From assembly GCF_030247185.1 (NCBI RefSeq), contig NC_080571.1, positions 45,859,002-45,923,001 of the forward strand: 64,000 nucleotides of DNA, read 5' to 3'. How positions within the stretch are numbered: the stretch's first letter is position 1; each line of letters begins with the position of its first letter. The stretch comes from Malaya genurostris. Taxonomy: Eukaryota; Arthropoda; Insecta; Diptera; Culicidae. Positions 22,738 through 33,649 of this stretch are shown in pieces. The notes under the pieces are model-generated. The model saw nothing but the letters and a program-made list of their open reading frames with translations, was not told the DNA's origin and did not search any database. Made by a program: the position numbers and the translations under genes.

Positions 22738-23069
22738 ATTGCAAAATTCACACAATTAATCAACTAGTAAGTGCGATTATCGATACTCGACAGTGCGGAA
22801 AATGTCAGTTTTATTCCTATTCACGTCATCCAGTGATGTCTCTGACATTACCCACCCGTTTTTTTTAAAGCGCGGTCTGGTTGGGCTACGAGAGACCCAT
22901 TTTCTCAAAAAACTTCCATTACGACCTAAGTGCTAATGACAGATGCTCTTTTTTTTTACTTTCTCATTCGATTATTACGGTACTCTAAGCAATCCTTCTC
23001 TTTACCTATTTGCCTTTCGAGTATCGATAACCGCACGTACTAGTTGATTGATGGTGTGAATTTTGCAAT
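22738..23069. mobile_element. MITE with 53-bp terminal inverted repeats
   Basis: The left end ATTGCAAAATTCACACAATT (22738-22790) and right end (23017-23069, complement) match at about 49 of 53 positions, including ATCAACTAGTA and TTATCGATACTCGA. Length is 332 bp with no coding content. The target duplication is not obvious. No related autonomous element is in the window. Confidence 0.75.
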
Positions 23070-23199
23070 CTGACTTCTTTCGATATATGAGACTATCAGA
23101 AAGTTAAAAAAATATTTTTTTATAGATTTACTGATTATGTGTCCCATTTAATTTAGCTGTGCGAACAACAACAAAACCGTAAATATTAAAACTTTGCCC

Positions 23200-25200
23200 A
23201 GCTTAATTGCCGATCGTTCTCCAGTACCGTTGAAACTCACCTTGGCAACGAAAATCTATTTCCGTCAATTTGCGCTTCGACTAATTTTTATGTTGGCAAT
23301 CTTTGCCAACAACCGGTTGAAACAATCTTACTGACGAGAAACATGACACCGCCTGGCCGGGCCGACATCGACCCCGGCGAAAGGGGTGAGGAAAAACATC
23401 GACCTGATGTGGCACACAGCAATTTTCGATAATAATGCCCCTTTGAAACCGCACTCCGCTGGCTGCGGTCTCGGAGCCCTTGAAGCCAGCCGATCGATCC
23501 CGGACCCGTGGAAGGAGGTAGAGGAGAAGAAGGAGGAGAATGGAGGTAGTGAACTCGAACTGTTCAGAAGCCACGGAGAAACCAGAACGCTGCTCATGTC
23601 CGGCATGTCCGGAATGGCTTCGAACACCTCACCCGAGCTTCTCTCTTTGCATTTTCTCCCACTGAGGCTGCTGCTGCTGCTACTGTTGCTCAACAACCGA
23701 AGAAGTACAGGCGCACAAAGGAACGGCAAAGGAATTTGGCTCAATTGTGGTGTGTCCACTTTGCCGCCTCGAGTGGGGCTTCGCCACCGCACCGTAACCT
23801 TCCCCCCCCCCCCCCCCCCCTTTCTTTCTTGGAGTGAGTTGAGATGTGTGTGACCATATCAAACAGCACCGCAACCGGGCCCAGGGACGTAGTTTTGGGT
23901 GACCACGCGAATCGAATCGTCTCGGAGCGCCGAACACCGAAACAACACTGGCGGCCCGGAGGAGGAGGTCCAAAGTCCTTGAAAAACTCTTTCGCTTGCC
24001 CGTTGGTCTGGGACGAAGAATCGAGACATGCACACACTCTGATGATGTGTGCGCGCGCGTTCTGGACTGGACAATCGATGCTGGCCACAAAGTTCCCACT
24101 CCACGTGGAGTCGCCATCATGTTCAGCTATTTTTTTTTGCTTTCATTTCATTCCTCTTCACAGCCAGGAATCTCATCATCCATCGTAAATATTCGTAAAA
24201 GTTCGATGGTCATTTTACCGCCGGGATGACCGGAGCTTCGGAGCTCCGGAGCTGCTGCTGCTGCTAATGCCACTCGAGGGCAGTCAAGAGACCCCATCGC
24301 CGCTGGTTGAATTACGTATTCTTTTGAGTTCGTGGTCTCTGCCGTTTCGCTTGGGTTCCTTTTGATTCGTGTTTTCATTTTCATTCTTCTTTTTTGTGTT
24401 GCTGTTGTTGTTGACCGCTTCGTTTTCTTCATATGAATGTTTTGTTTGGTCCGTTGTTGCTGATTGCTGTTATTATCGTTATTCTGTTCCAGAGAACCTC
24501 TGGGGACCGGGGTTTTCACCGACCGGTTGTGTGAGCGGGACGGGAAGATTGCGTGAAAGAAGCATACATTTTGATGAATTCTCCGTTCGATTTCCCCATC
24601 CCTAATGAAGAAGGCGCAAGTCTGGGAACTGGCCGTTGGTGGCGAGAAGGTGACTGGAACCGAGGTTACGGTGATGAATAGTTTCAGCAAAATTGATCGA
24701 TGACTCAATAGACACTCAATTGCTCAATAATAGTGTCTAACACAGCCGCCGCCGCCGCCGCCACCGCTCGCTCTCCTGGGAGCATAATGGGATTGAAGTA
24801 CACTTCTTGAAGTAGGAGCTTAATTAGATTTAACATCCCGTAAGTACCATCCCGTTAGCCGGCCTGGGTGTCGGGGCGCACAAGAATGTTACCGGCAATT
24901 ATGAGCAACACCTTCACGCTACACTGTTGCATTGACGTGGGTAATCATTATCCACCCCTGGAGCATGAAATAGTCGTTCGTGCTTTTCGCCGGTGCGGCC
25001 GAGGTCCGAGCGAGGTGTGTTACCTGGTTTTGCGTTTAACTTTTGCGTTGATGCACCGCACAGAGTTCTGGCGCGAGGAAGCGGTTTCAGAGGTGCGTTA
25101 ATTTTATCCCATTGGAAGATTTATTAGACCGTAGCATGTTAGTCGCCGATGCTGATTATGCTGTAACTCATCGTTTCCAACTGGAGGCTTCGTGCTAACT
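23200..25200. other. GC-richer, apparently single-copy block 3
   Basis: The most GC-rich part of the window. Overlapping open frames exist on both strands (for example 23386-23853, 23680-24120, 24148-24708), but they are low-complexity (Leu, Pro, Ser runs), mutually overlapping and without a recognisable domain, so none is called a gene. Contains a 19-C run (23802-23820), a CTG run near 24250 and a GCC run near 24745. TAATTA-type motifs at 24820-24835 and CAATTA elsewhere fit a non-coding regulatory or intronic block, but that is inference. Confidence 0.4.
23802..23820 (+). repeat. C19 homopolymer
   Basis: Nineteen consecutive C. Length may be unreliable for sequencing reasons. Confidence 0.9.
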
Positions 25201-25489
25201 TGCTATATTAATGGTTCAAATGTCTCAACAAATGGGAACTGAGAAAAATTGATAACTATTATTAAAGGGTCTGGTCCAACGTAATGAAAGTGCACAAAAA
25301 AACACATCTGTCGACTGTTCAAGTTGAAATGCTATGGTGCACTAGTAGTTCAATTTGATATTGCAATGCAGCGACAAACTTAGCACGAAATCTTGACACA
25401 AATGATTTTAAAACTAGTATAAACATGAACTTAGCGAAGCACCTATCACCGATGATGACATGAATAGGTGAACATTTGTTACTAATATG

Positions 25490-25540
25490 CAGGCACGTAC
25501 CCAGAGGGGGGAGGGGGGGGGGGGAGGGGGGGTGGGGGCA
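25490..25540 (+). repeat. G-rich low-complexity tract
   Basis: GCACGTACCCAGAGGGG leads into about 34 bases made almost only of G. Four or more G-runs in close succession could adopt a G-quadruplex. Possibly the edge of an unrecognised repeat. Confidence 0.7.
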
Positions 25541-26640
25541 AGTGAAGTTATTCGGAGTAAAGTTATTTTCATTTTAGGATTTTTAACCACTATTTCCGGA
25601 ATAAAGAACAGAAATGAGTTTTTTGGCCATCAAACCGTTTATTTCTGCATTCGATTTTTTTTTCGAAACTCTAAAGTCGGTTTTCAAAGTGATTACAGTC
25701 AATGTCAAAATCAAGAAAATGGTACTAGATGGCCAGAAAATGCCATGAAGATTAGTACTGAGCAAAATAATCATAGTTTTAGCAACATTCGGCGAATGAA
25801 AAAGATGCCCTGCCGCTGGATGTCGCACTTGCATACTCAGGATTAAAACGATAACGCGAGCACACTTCGGAAGCATGTTCGCCTATGTTGATGATGATGG
25901 TATCAGTTAGTTAATGTCGATGAAGTCTAGATCCATTATTATACACCAGAGAACAGAATGATTAACCGACAATAGACTGAAATCGGCAGTAGTGCTCCGA
26001 AGCGGCCTAAATAGGCTAAATTGGTCGGTTCTTTGGGTTTGTCTCGGTATACTTTTCGTGGACTACCTCAAACAAAGAAAAACAAGACAGCAAGTAGTGT
26101 GTATTATTGGAGCGATTGAAAATCGGGGTTTCAAGATAATGCACAGATACACAAGAGCAGAGTGTGGGTTTCATTTTGTAGTTCCGGACCTGTTCCGAAA
26201 CCGGAAGTCGGATTCGTTTAAAGTAGTATGAAAGTCTATGAATCCATAAGACCTTTCATTAGAATCCATTTTTACATTTTTGCAAATCGTCCTGAGAAAT
26301 TTGTGTGAGTTCCATTTTGGAATTTTTGACCGCTACAAAGAAGATTTTTCTGTTATTGCATCGTCACTCCCAATGACGAATTTAAATTTTTATACTCATC
26401 ACCCTGTATAACCAGACCAGAGATGCAAAGTAAAAATTTTAAATATTTTCATGCAGGGTTGAAGAAGTCTGTAAATTTGGAAAAAGTCTGCGGACTCCAA
26501 GTTTTTTTTTCAAAGAATGATGTAAGGAATTGGTATAGTGAATAAAAAAAAGACCGCGGCAATTTCAAAAGTCTGTAAATTTTTACAAACGTCTACAAAA
26601 AACGTGATTTTCAAAAGCCTACAAAAAAGTCTGCAAGTGA
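25541..26640. other. Non-coding DNA with R10-like fragments
   Basis: 26190-26440 carries phrases of the R10 family (ACCGGAAGTCGGATTCG, CATCACCCTGTATAACC). 26450-26640 repeats AGTCTGTAAATTT / GTCTGCA wording. No gene was recognised. Confidence 0.4.
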
Positions 26641-26975
26641 AACATGTCTGCAGCTTATTTTATAAATCTGCTGATTTACAAACAAATCTGCAGGTCTGGC
26701 ATCTTTGATCCAGACAAGGAAGATGTCTCGATGAAATTAAATAGAATCATGTGGGATTGTAAGGCACTTCATTTGAATATAGATTTATTAAAATCTGCTC
26801 GACCATCTGTTCGAAAAATAATCAACAAATTTTGCAAACTAGAAGAGCTTGAATAGTTTCAAAATATTTGCTCCTTTTTACATCGTGAACACATAAGAAC
26901 ATCCTTTTTACATAGGAACACACCCTTAAAATTGAAGATTTTAATACTCATCACTAAGTTTTTCCGGAGCCAGAA

Positions 26976-27085
26976 GCGAAGCACCCCTACTAAATGAGCC
27001 TGAAAACAAATCGAAACTCAGTGGATAAAATTATCCACTGGATTTCGATTTGTTTTAAAGCTTATTTAGCAGGGGTGTTTCGTTA
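26976..27085. repeat. Near-perfect palindrome, arms about 54 bp
   Basis: The left arm GCGAAGCACCCCTACTAAAT ... CAGTGGATAA and right arm TTATCCACTGGATTTCGATT ... GGGGTGTTTCGTT are inverted copies with almost no spacer. The arm sequence belongs to family R8 (37895-38345, 54560-54845), so this is a head-to-head R8 pair or a MITE-like hairpin. Confidence 0.75.
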
Positions 27086-27247
27086 ATTTAAGCAAATTTA
27101 ATAAGAATTGTCAAACAATATTTTGGAATAATTTTAAAGTTCAATAAAGGCTTGTTCAAAATAAAATCTGTCGAAATTAAATTTGGGATAAAACAAACTT
27201 TTTTCTTAGAACTAATTACAGCTAATCAATTAGGCTGCATGAAGAAA

Positions 27248-27517
27248 CTACGAACTTTTAAGTTTACCCCAGCCATTAGACTTCTCTGCAACCGAATTAG
27301 CTGATGTTATCCAAGACTTTGCAAATTTCTCTCTAGTTGCAGCTTGTTGTTTACATTGAGAGAGTTCTCTCTTTACGAGAGCCCAATACCGCTCGATAGG
27401 TCGCAGCTCCGTACGGTTAGGTGGATTTGCCTCTTTCACTTTATACCATTCTAAAACATCTTTTGCGTAGTGACAAGATACCAAATCGCGCCATGTTTTC
27501 TTGTTTACAAGCTTCAC
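27248..27517 (-). pseudogene. C-terminal fragment of a Tc1/mariner DDE transposase (fourth lineage)
   Basis: The fragment keeps Asp2 (RDLVSCHYAKDVLEWYKVKE), the NPPNRTELRPIERYWALVKREL block with the catalytic Glu, and a C-terminal tail. Only 30 residues separate Asp2 from Glu, about seven fewer than in DD37E relatives; the missing residues fall between YKVKE and NPPN, where other copies have a longer segment. The HTH and Asp1 are absent. The fragment abuts a gag-like relic upstream at about 27520. Dead. Confidence 0.75.
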
Positions 27518-27529
27518 GTGGCCGATTGA

Positions 27530-28260
27530 GCCATATTTTTATTAGATAAAACAATGTTTTTATTATTGGGTCTCGTTGTCACCCTTTTTCTAGGGAGAGA
27601 GGAGCTTCCATTTCTATCTTGCGATGATTGAGGAACACTTTGTTCGTGGCTAGTCTTGTCATCCGTTGCCGCATCGGTGGTATTGTTGTTGGTTATCGTT
27701 TTCTCTTCGGTTTCCTTGTAATTCGCAGTCTTGGGCTCGTTGTTAGTTGCTGTAGATGCGTCTTGTTGTATATTGGTTGCAGTTGCTGGTTGGTTTGTTG
27801 GTAAAACAGGAGTACTGCGCTTACTAGTTTCCGTTGTTGAACGGTTGACCTTGTCTTTGGTTGAAAATGTCCGCTTCGTAGTTTCAGTGCAAGGTTTGCC
27901 GTTTCACAAAACTGACATTTAATTAGCTGATTTTCATAGGTAATCAGCGTTTTACACGGATGTATCCCACCTTGATCACAAATGATGTAAGATGGAATTG
28001 CCTTTGCAACCCTTGAAATCAATACAAATTAAATTTGGTCTTGCAGGCCAAGTTTTAGGCTTTGTTACATCGTATTCACCCATTTTGTACACTCTATTGT
28101 TCACTACACTGTATTGTCTTTGTTTCTGTCGTCTCGACCGTGAGCAATTTTCGACTGTGTCGTATGAGATGCGAGCACGAACTTTGACGTTGCTTTGGTT
28201 TGCTCTACAACAGCTTCATACTGGCCCTCCAAACGGTATTTCTCGAACCGAAAACTGAAG
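27530..28260 (-). pseudogene. Possible non-LTR retrotransposon ORF1 (gag-like) relic
   Basis: The minus-strand frame 28022-27693 reads AKAIPSYIICDQGG ... LITYENQLIKCQFCETANLA. This resembles the AIPSY / TYENQ / CxxC stretch that precedes the zinc knuckles of jockey/I-type ORF1 proteins. Downstream, in another frame, is a hydrophilic Asn/Thr/Ser-rich segment (TITNNNTTDAATDDKTSH, RKRVTTRPNNKN) typical of ORF1 C-termini. The usual CCHC spacing is not preserved and frames are broken. Recognition is by wording only, so this is tentative. Confidence 0.4.
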
Positions 28261-28499
28261 TCCGGTATAGTGAAATTAGGTAAGTTCAACCGTCAACTAA
28301 TAGAAACTAAAAATTAAAACTGTTTTGAGCTCAATTTTAACTAGTTTTTAATCCCCTCGATTTAAGTGACGGTTTTAAATAAACCACCGGTTCAGTGTAA
28401 CCAAAACCAATTCGTATGGTCATAAACTAACGTGACCTGCAAATTGGAACAGTTTTGAGAGCAACTTGCACAGTTTCAACCAGTTTTGTTAGTTTTACG

Positions 28500-29190
28500 T
28501 TTCGTCTTCGAATCGTCAACGGATAGCAGTTTTACTTTACGTTCACTTAGCGGTTTATGTTGAACTGCTTGTTGGCATATACAGTTCAACATAAACTGTT
28601 ATCATTCCGTTTATAATTTTGTTGACGTTTCGTCTTCGACTCATCAGTGCATAACAGTTCAAATTGAACTGCTTAATGCAAAACTCGGCAGTTCAATTTG
28701 AACCGCTAAGCAGACGTAAGGTTTCTGCTATTTGCAGAACACTTTTTGTTTAGCACCGAAGTGCCATGTCTACATTGACGTGCCGAACGAAAAACGGATT
28801 TTCGACTTTAACTGGCCGATTCAGGTTTGGTCATTCTGTGGTTAGCCTAATTTTGTGCTCTGAGCACATAACCGTTTTTATTTTTCTTTACGTTTCGTCT
28901 TAGACTCGTCAGTGCAGAGCAGTTCAAATTAAACTGCCCTAACCACAAACTTAAGTTTACCCCTAAATGACCATACCTGAATCGGCCAGTATTAGCCGAA
29001 AATAACGTTTTCTTTCGGCACGTCAGCAAAGACATGGCACTTCGGTGCCAATTAATAAGTGTTTTGCAAACAGCATTAACTTTACGTCTGCTTAGCGGTT
29101 CAAGTTGAACTGTTTAACTTTGCATTGAGCGAAATTCGTAAACTGTTATGAACTGACGAGTGGAAGACAAAACGTAAAGCCAACAGATTT
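28500..29190. repeat. Family R6, older palindromic cluster
   Basis: R6 units (ACGTTTCGTCTTCGACTCAT, GCAGTTCAATTTGAACCGCT, GACGTGCCGAACGAAAA, ATAACCGTTTTTATT) run forward to about 28946, then the complement runs to 29182. This is the same inverted layout as at 47364-48653 but clearly more diverged. Non-coding. Confidence 0.7.
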
Positions 29191-30276
29191 TTCAACAAAA
29201 AAAAACATTTTTTTTAGACTTAATTTCATTTAATGCCACTATAAAATTATTATTATTCCGCCACTAATGTCTCAAGGTAGTAAAAAACATAAGTAATAGT
29301 ATTTCAGAGATCTTTTAAGAACCTTCATCAGTGTATCAGTTCTAACTCTGGAGATTTTTTACGGTTTGTGGTATCGCCATTTTCTATGACCATTTGAAAT
29401 TTTCAAACCTTGTAACTCTAGAACCAGAAATCGGATTTGAATAAAATTCAGTACAAACTTTTTTATGTGTAATATACTAAAAGGAGTTAGAAATTTGTCA
29501 TTACATAGACACAAACTTCATCCTCAACCTAAAGTTCAAAATCCACCTCTAAGAAACAGGAAGTATCTGTCATTGTTAAAAAGCATTTTCGTACACTCAA
29601 CACCCTGAATTGCAAGAATTATCTGTGTCAGATGCTCGTTCCACGGAAATCAGATCGGTTAGACCTCCAATCTCCCTCCCCCTTTATTAGGTAAATTTGC
29701 TAAATCTTTTTCCTGAAAATATTCCTTGAAACTCCTCTGAAACGAGCGTATTTTCAGTACAGGTCAAGAAATTCCAATTCTCGTCGAATTCGATTGGTCT
29801 CCTGCTAGATACTCCTGCTAGGGATCTTTGCAAAGAAGGCAATTTTTGAACCAGTATCGGTATGAAGTTTTTTTAAAGACTGGTCTGGCAGAATATTACA
29901 AATCTAAACTCAGATGAAAGGCACAGAATAAGTTTCCATTTTCTCACGTTTCATCTTCGACTCGTTGTCAGTGCCGAGCATTTGAAAAGGTTTTACCTTA
30001 CTTGGGCTACACAGTTTTTGATTGGGCTAAAACATCAAGTATGTTAAGTTAGGGGACATGCAACACCCATATATTGAATATAATAATTTTCTAACGTGAA
30101 TTTTGTATACACTCCATCAGTTCCTATAGAATTTTATTCGGAACCGAGTTCTAGTTTCGCAGATGCTGATAGACGAGTTTGAGTACTTACCAATAATCTT
30201 ACCAATTATTGAAAAGTAAAAGCAATACAAAATTCGTTTTTAATGATGTAGCAAACATATTCGATAGTTTGCTCAT
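29191..30276. other. Non-coding DNA with R7 and R6 fragments
   Basis: 29390-29560 has R10-like wording (AACCAGAAATCGGATTTG). 29940-29985 has an R6 scrap (CATCTTCGACTCG). 30005-30110 (R7: GGGCTAAAACATCAAGTATG, CATATATTGAATATAATAAT) recurs at 35125-35225. No gene. Confidence 0.45.
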
Positions 30277-30288
30277 AAGATTAGGAGG

Positions 30289-30735
30289 CACAAGTTGTTG
30301 TTCCACCAGGAAGAAAACGCTTCAAAGGATTCAGAATAAAATTCTGAAAATGATTTTTAAGCTTCCTCCCTGGTTTAGTACAAATGAGTTACATAGACTC
30401 ACAAATATAGAACCATTAGATGTAATGTCACATAATATTATAAACAAATTTCGACAAAAATCGATGCAATCTTCAATTGAATCGATTCGCTCTCTGTATT
30501 AGATAGTAAGTTAGTATATAAGTTCCTTTTCCTCATCACACAATACAAGTAGGTTTAGAATTTTCCCTACACAAAAATCACATAATTGCGGAAGCAAATG
30601 ATGTCTTCATAGTAATAACCAAATCATGTATATAATAGAGCTGAAAAGTCACCACTTGTGGCTGAACACCCAATTTAAATCTTAATAATTTAAATTTAAC
30701 TTATATTCCAATAAATAGTTATTAAAAAGAAAAAA
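30289..30735 (+). mobile_element. 5'-truncated non-LTR retrotransposon (447 bp) with target duplication
   Basis: The insert is flanked by a 12-bp direct repeat, AAGATTAGGAGG, at 30277-30288 and 30736-30747. It ends in a short A-rich tail. The 5' end is truncated inside the reverse transcriptase gene, leaving the RT C-terminus, a stop at 30500-30502 and a roughly 230-bp 3' UTR with AATAAA near 30710. Structure and target duplication are those of target-primed reverse transcription. Recent enough for the duplication to be intact. Confidence 0.85.
30290..30502 (+). pseudogene. Non-LTR reverse transcriptase C-terminal fragment
   Basis: The residues KTLQRIQNKILKMIFKLPPW, STNELHRLTNIEPLDV and NIINKFRQKSMQSSI match the C-terminal region downstream of the RT fingers/palm in jockey/I-group elements (consensus roughly LQ.lQNk.lr...lPwy...lh...). 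The open frame continues upstream to 30209, but that part is flanking DNA outside the target duplication and is not protein of the element. The catalytic YxDD lies in the missing 5' part. Non-functional. Confidence 0.75.
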
Positions 30736-31124
30736 AAGATTAGGAGGGATGGAATAATGAGTTGGATTGAATACATTAAGAATCAATGCGAACTTTAGTC
30801 TTAAAAATACAAAACGTTTAGATATAAGTATGTATTATATTGCTTTTTTGTGATAAAAAAGTAAATTGTTGGATTACAAACTAATTTTAATCACTTAAAA
30901 CCGTTGGTTTTAATTGTCAGCGATCTAACAATCGTCGAATTGAATTTCAAAATAGTTTAATGAATATATATATGTATTTCCCAAAATTATTTACCGCTCA
31001 GGATCATATTCATACTATTTATTTGTGAAGTTTGTGAGTTTTCCACATGCACGAAGCACATAAAAAAACAACGTGTTGACGATTTTAAGCACTGTTTTGT
31101 AACATTTTCAAGTAATAAATAAAG

Positions 31125-31345
31125 ATATGTGACAATGAATGAAACATGGATCCATCACTTTATTCCGGAATCAAAACGATCATCTTCTGTGTAAACTGCA
31201 GCTGATGAATCGCGTTTGAACCGTCCGAAGACACAAACTGGACAGGTTATGGTTTCATAATTGAAGGATGCACAACAGGTTTGGCAACCTATTTTGAGGT
31301 CATCTCTAATTTCGTAAAGCGGTAGTGCTCAAAAGCCCTTCAAAA
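31125..31345 (+). pseudogene. Mariner (DD34D-type) transposase fossil, first part
   Basis: From 31135 the frame reads NETWIHHFIPESKRSSSV, stop, TAADESRLNRPKTQTGQVMV. This is the well-known block around the first catalytic Asp of insect mariners (DE.WIHHY.PE), with the acidic residue at NE replaced or lost. Two in-frame stops. It continues at 32160 after an insertion of family R4 repeats. Confidence 0.75.
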
Positions 31346-31479
31346 AAGTCCGAATCGAATATGTGTAAAGGGTGCCCCGTCCGGCTGTTATAGTTTGAAA
31401 AATTTCGATCTTGAAAAATCAACATGGGGAGGGGGTGAAGAGAAGGGGAAGTGCGTTACATGAAATTTCCGAAATCGGA

Positions 31480-32060
31480 AATTCGCTTTGGCGCCATATA
31501 TCGTAGAATTGTATGAACTGTTGAGATTTACTCATATGAAAAAAAATTTCAAAAAAGTCGACTTGAGAAATTTTGAGATTTCCGAAATCGAAAATAAAAT
31601 TTTTTTGATGGCAAGTGTCTTAGAATGGTCTGAAACGTTGAGATCTAGTGTCATCTCGACACTGCTTTTTGAAAAAAATCGATTCTTTGAAAGATTTTAA
31701 GATTCCCGAAATAGAAATTTTTTCATGCCAAATGTCTTAAAATTACATGAAACGTTGAGATTTTGTGTTATCTCGTCCAATTTTTTTTTTGAAATTCTCG
31801 ACTGGAAAATTTTTAGATTTTTGAAATCTAACAATTTTTTTTATGCCAAATGTCTTAGAACTACTTGAAACGTGGAAATCTGGTGTTATCTCTAAAAAAA
31901 TATGCATTTCAAAGATATTCGGGATCAAAAGAAAATTTTGTATCGGAAATCTCGAAATTTTTCTATGTACCAGAGGCGATGTTTTTTTAATTTTTTTTAT
32001 GTGAAATCTCGACGTTTCAGACAATTCCAAGACATTTGACATAAAAACTCACTTTCGATT
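31480..32060. repeat. Family R4 tandem array, about 117-bp period
   Basis: Units are marked by GTTGAGAT or GTGGAAAT near 31521, 31637, 31753 and 31872, each followed by CTGGTGTTATCTC-like sequence and later by GATTTCCGAAATC and ATGTCTTAGAA. A further unit near 32000 is inverted (GAAATCTCGACGTTTCAG). Spacing is 116-119 bp. Arrays or fragments of the same family occur near 6900, 10850, 16140 and 17215. Confidence 0.7.
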
Positions 32061-32159
32061 TCGGAAATTTCATGTAACCCAAATCATGTGATTTTTCAAG
32101 ATCGGATATTTTCAAACTTTAACCTCCGGTTTAGGGAGGATTTTTCATAGGAACATTTT

Positions 32160-32665
32160 TGATTTGCTTAAACTTTTACGAAAAGCACATTTCGACGAAA
32201 AGAACACTGTTTCGCCAAGACAATGCACCGTTTAACTAGTCACGATGGTTAAATTGAACAAATTACCCTTCGAATTACTTCATTATCCACCGTATAACCC
32301 AGATTTGGCCCTCAAAGACTACTGGTTGATCGTTGATCCCAGAAAAAAGCTCAAATGTTGCTTTTTTAAGCGGTTAGAGGATTCGATTAAATCCCTTTAC
32401 AATAAAATTAACTCCGTTTAATTCCACTATAAAATAGTAGACAAATAAAAAAACATTTTATAGTGGAATTAGGTGAAATGTATTTTATTTCAACCCAACA
32501 AAATGCTCGTCGTTATGAAGTTCCACTGAAATAAAGAAGCAATTGCTGAATGTGAAGCCTTTTTGAGACAAAAGTTATACCCTTTTACAAGCATGACATA
32601 GAGAAGTTAGAGAAGCCTTGGAATGATTGTATTGCTCTTGGAGGAGATTACACTGATGAATAAAA
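32160..32665 (+). pseudogene. Mariner transposase fossil, second part
   Basis: Contains the second Asp block (RQDNAPF near 32215), then KLNKLPFELLHYPPYNPDLA (third Asp, 32255-32315) followed by LKDYWL. After a short inverted-repeat insert comes the C-terminus (AECEAFLRQKLY; HDIEKLEKPWNDCIALGGDY) ending with a stop at about 32663. Stops and frameshifts throughout. About 800 bp of mostly R4 repeats lie between this and 31125-31345. Lineage by wording: irritans/mauritiana-like mariner. Confidence 0.75.
32419..32471. repeat. Small inverted repeat, 17-bp perfect arms
   Basis: TAATTCCACTATAAAAT (32419-32435) and its exact complement (32455-32471) flank a 19-nt A-rich loop. It lies within the mariner fossil, so it is either a tiny MITE remnant or a chance hairpin. 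Confidence 0.7.
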
Positions 32666-32888
32666 TCGATAGCTGACAAAAATGTATTTTTCTTCGTTAG
32701 TCACACGAGTTGTTGAAGGAAAGATCTTTAGAAAAATCTAATTTTTGTTATCAGGTTCAAATATTCTGACCGACTTTAAACGCATTCGTGCGCTAAACGA
32801 AATTGGTTATGCTTCCCAACCAGAAACGCTTCACTCCAAATGACACTCCAAAAAGTTACTTCTTCCAAGAAAATCATGCTAACAAATA

Positions 32889-33297
32889 CAGGGTGGGCCA
32901 TTTAAAGTGGAAGCATTTGTTTCTGAACCAAATATATGAAAAAAAAAAATTGTATATATTTTCATTTCGATTATAATTCATTTTGGTTCAAGGAGATATG
33001 TTACAGCAATGTTTTGAAAATGATATCGCGTGGCCAGCTTTGACCTTGAGTACAAAATATCATCGTTTTTCGTCCGAAGAACAATGGTCGTAGCAAACCG
33101 ATTGTAAGTCGAGCTGTATGGCATGTTGCACCGTCCTGTTGAAACCAGTAGCCATTTAAACCATTTTCACGAACAATGGACATCACAAAATTATTTATCA
33201 TGGCTCGATAACACAATCGCTATTAACAGTTCTCGTTGCTCCATCATCGTCTGGGAAAAAATATCCATATCCGCTCAAACACCACACCAAACTGTGT
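32889..33297 (-). mobile_element. Fragment of a DDE transposon with CAGGGTGGGCCATTTAAAG terminus
   Basis: One terminus, CAGGGTGGGCCATTTAAAG, begins right after a TA at 32887-32888. The same terminal sequence, with a shared GGAAG.ATTTGTTTCTGAAC inner part, closes the related element at 38871-39751. The other end is missing, cut at about 33297 within the transposase. Confidence 0.75.
33001..33297 (-). pseudogene. Tc1/mariner-like transposase fragment (QQDGATCHTAR family)
   Basis: Contains the second catalytic Asp block (NGYWFQQDGATCHTARLTI) and, after an internal loss, the C-terminus (CTQGQSWPRDI). Upstream in another frame is the TVWCGV-like stretch near 33280, matching the relative at 39175. 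This family belongs to the DDE_3-type superfamily found in many insects. The third acidic residue block is missing here, removed by a deletion between LRPLFFGR and the C-terminal tail. Dead. Confidence 0.75.
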
Positions 33298-33649
33298 AAC
33301 TGGCCAAAGTAATGTAATGAAAATTAAAAACGTTTGTTTTTGTACCCTAGGCACAAAATTAGGCTAATCGCTGGATGATCAAAAAGAAGATAACGGGATG
33401 ATTGGATAGAGTGTGTCTGATTGACCATGAACAGTGTATAATTACGATGGTCTTCTCATACCTACAGGGTTACTTAATTGGAAGAGCAGTTCTACCGATT
33501 GAAAAAATGTGTTTAGGGCTGAGAGCCGCTTTCAGGATTAATTTTTAGAAGGACAAACAGTGAAGAAATGATACATTGATAAATTATTATTTCAACCCAA
33601 GTTCAAAATCAATGATTTGTCACTGTCATTTATTGACAGCTTCAAAGAT

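Noticed and set aside
23328..24708. Several overlapping frames of 115-186 codons on both strands
   Set aside because: They overlap each other, are low-complexity, cross a C19 run and match no family I recognise; GC-richer DNA simply has fewer stops.
25487..25846. 119-codon frame through the G-rich tract
   Set aside because: The frame starts in a G homopolymer giving poly-Gly and continues into unrelated AT-rich sequence; no domain.
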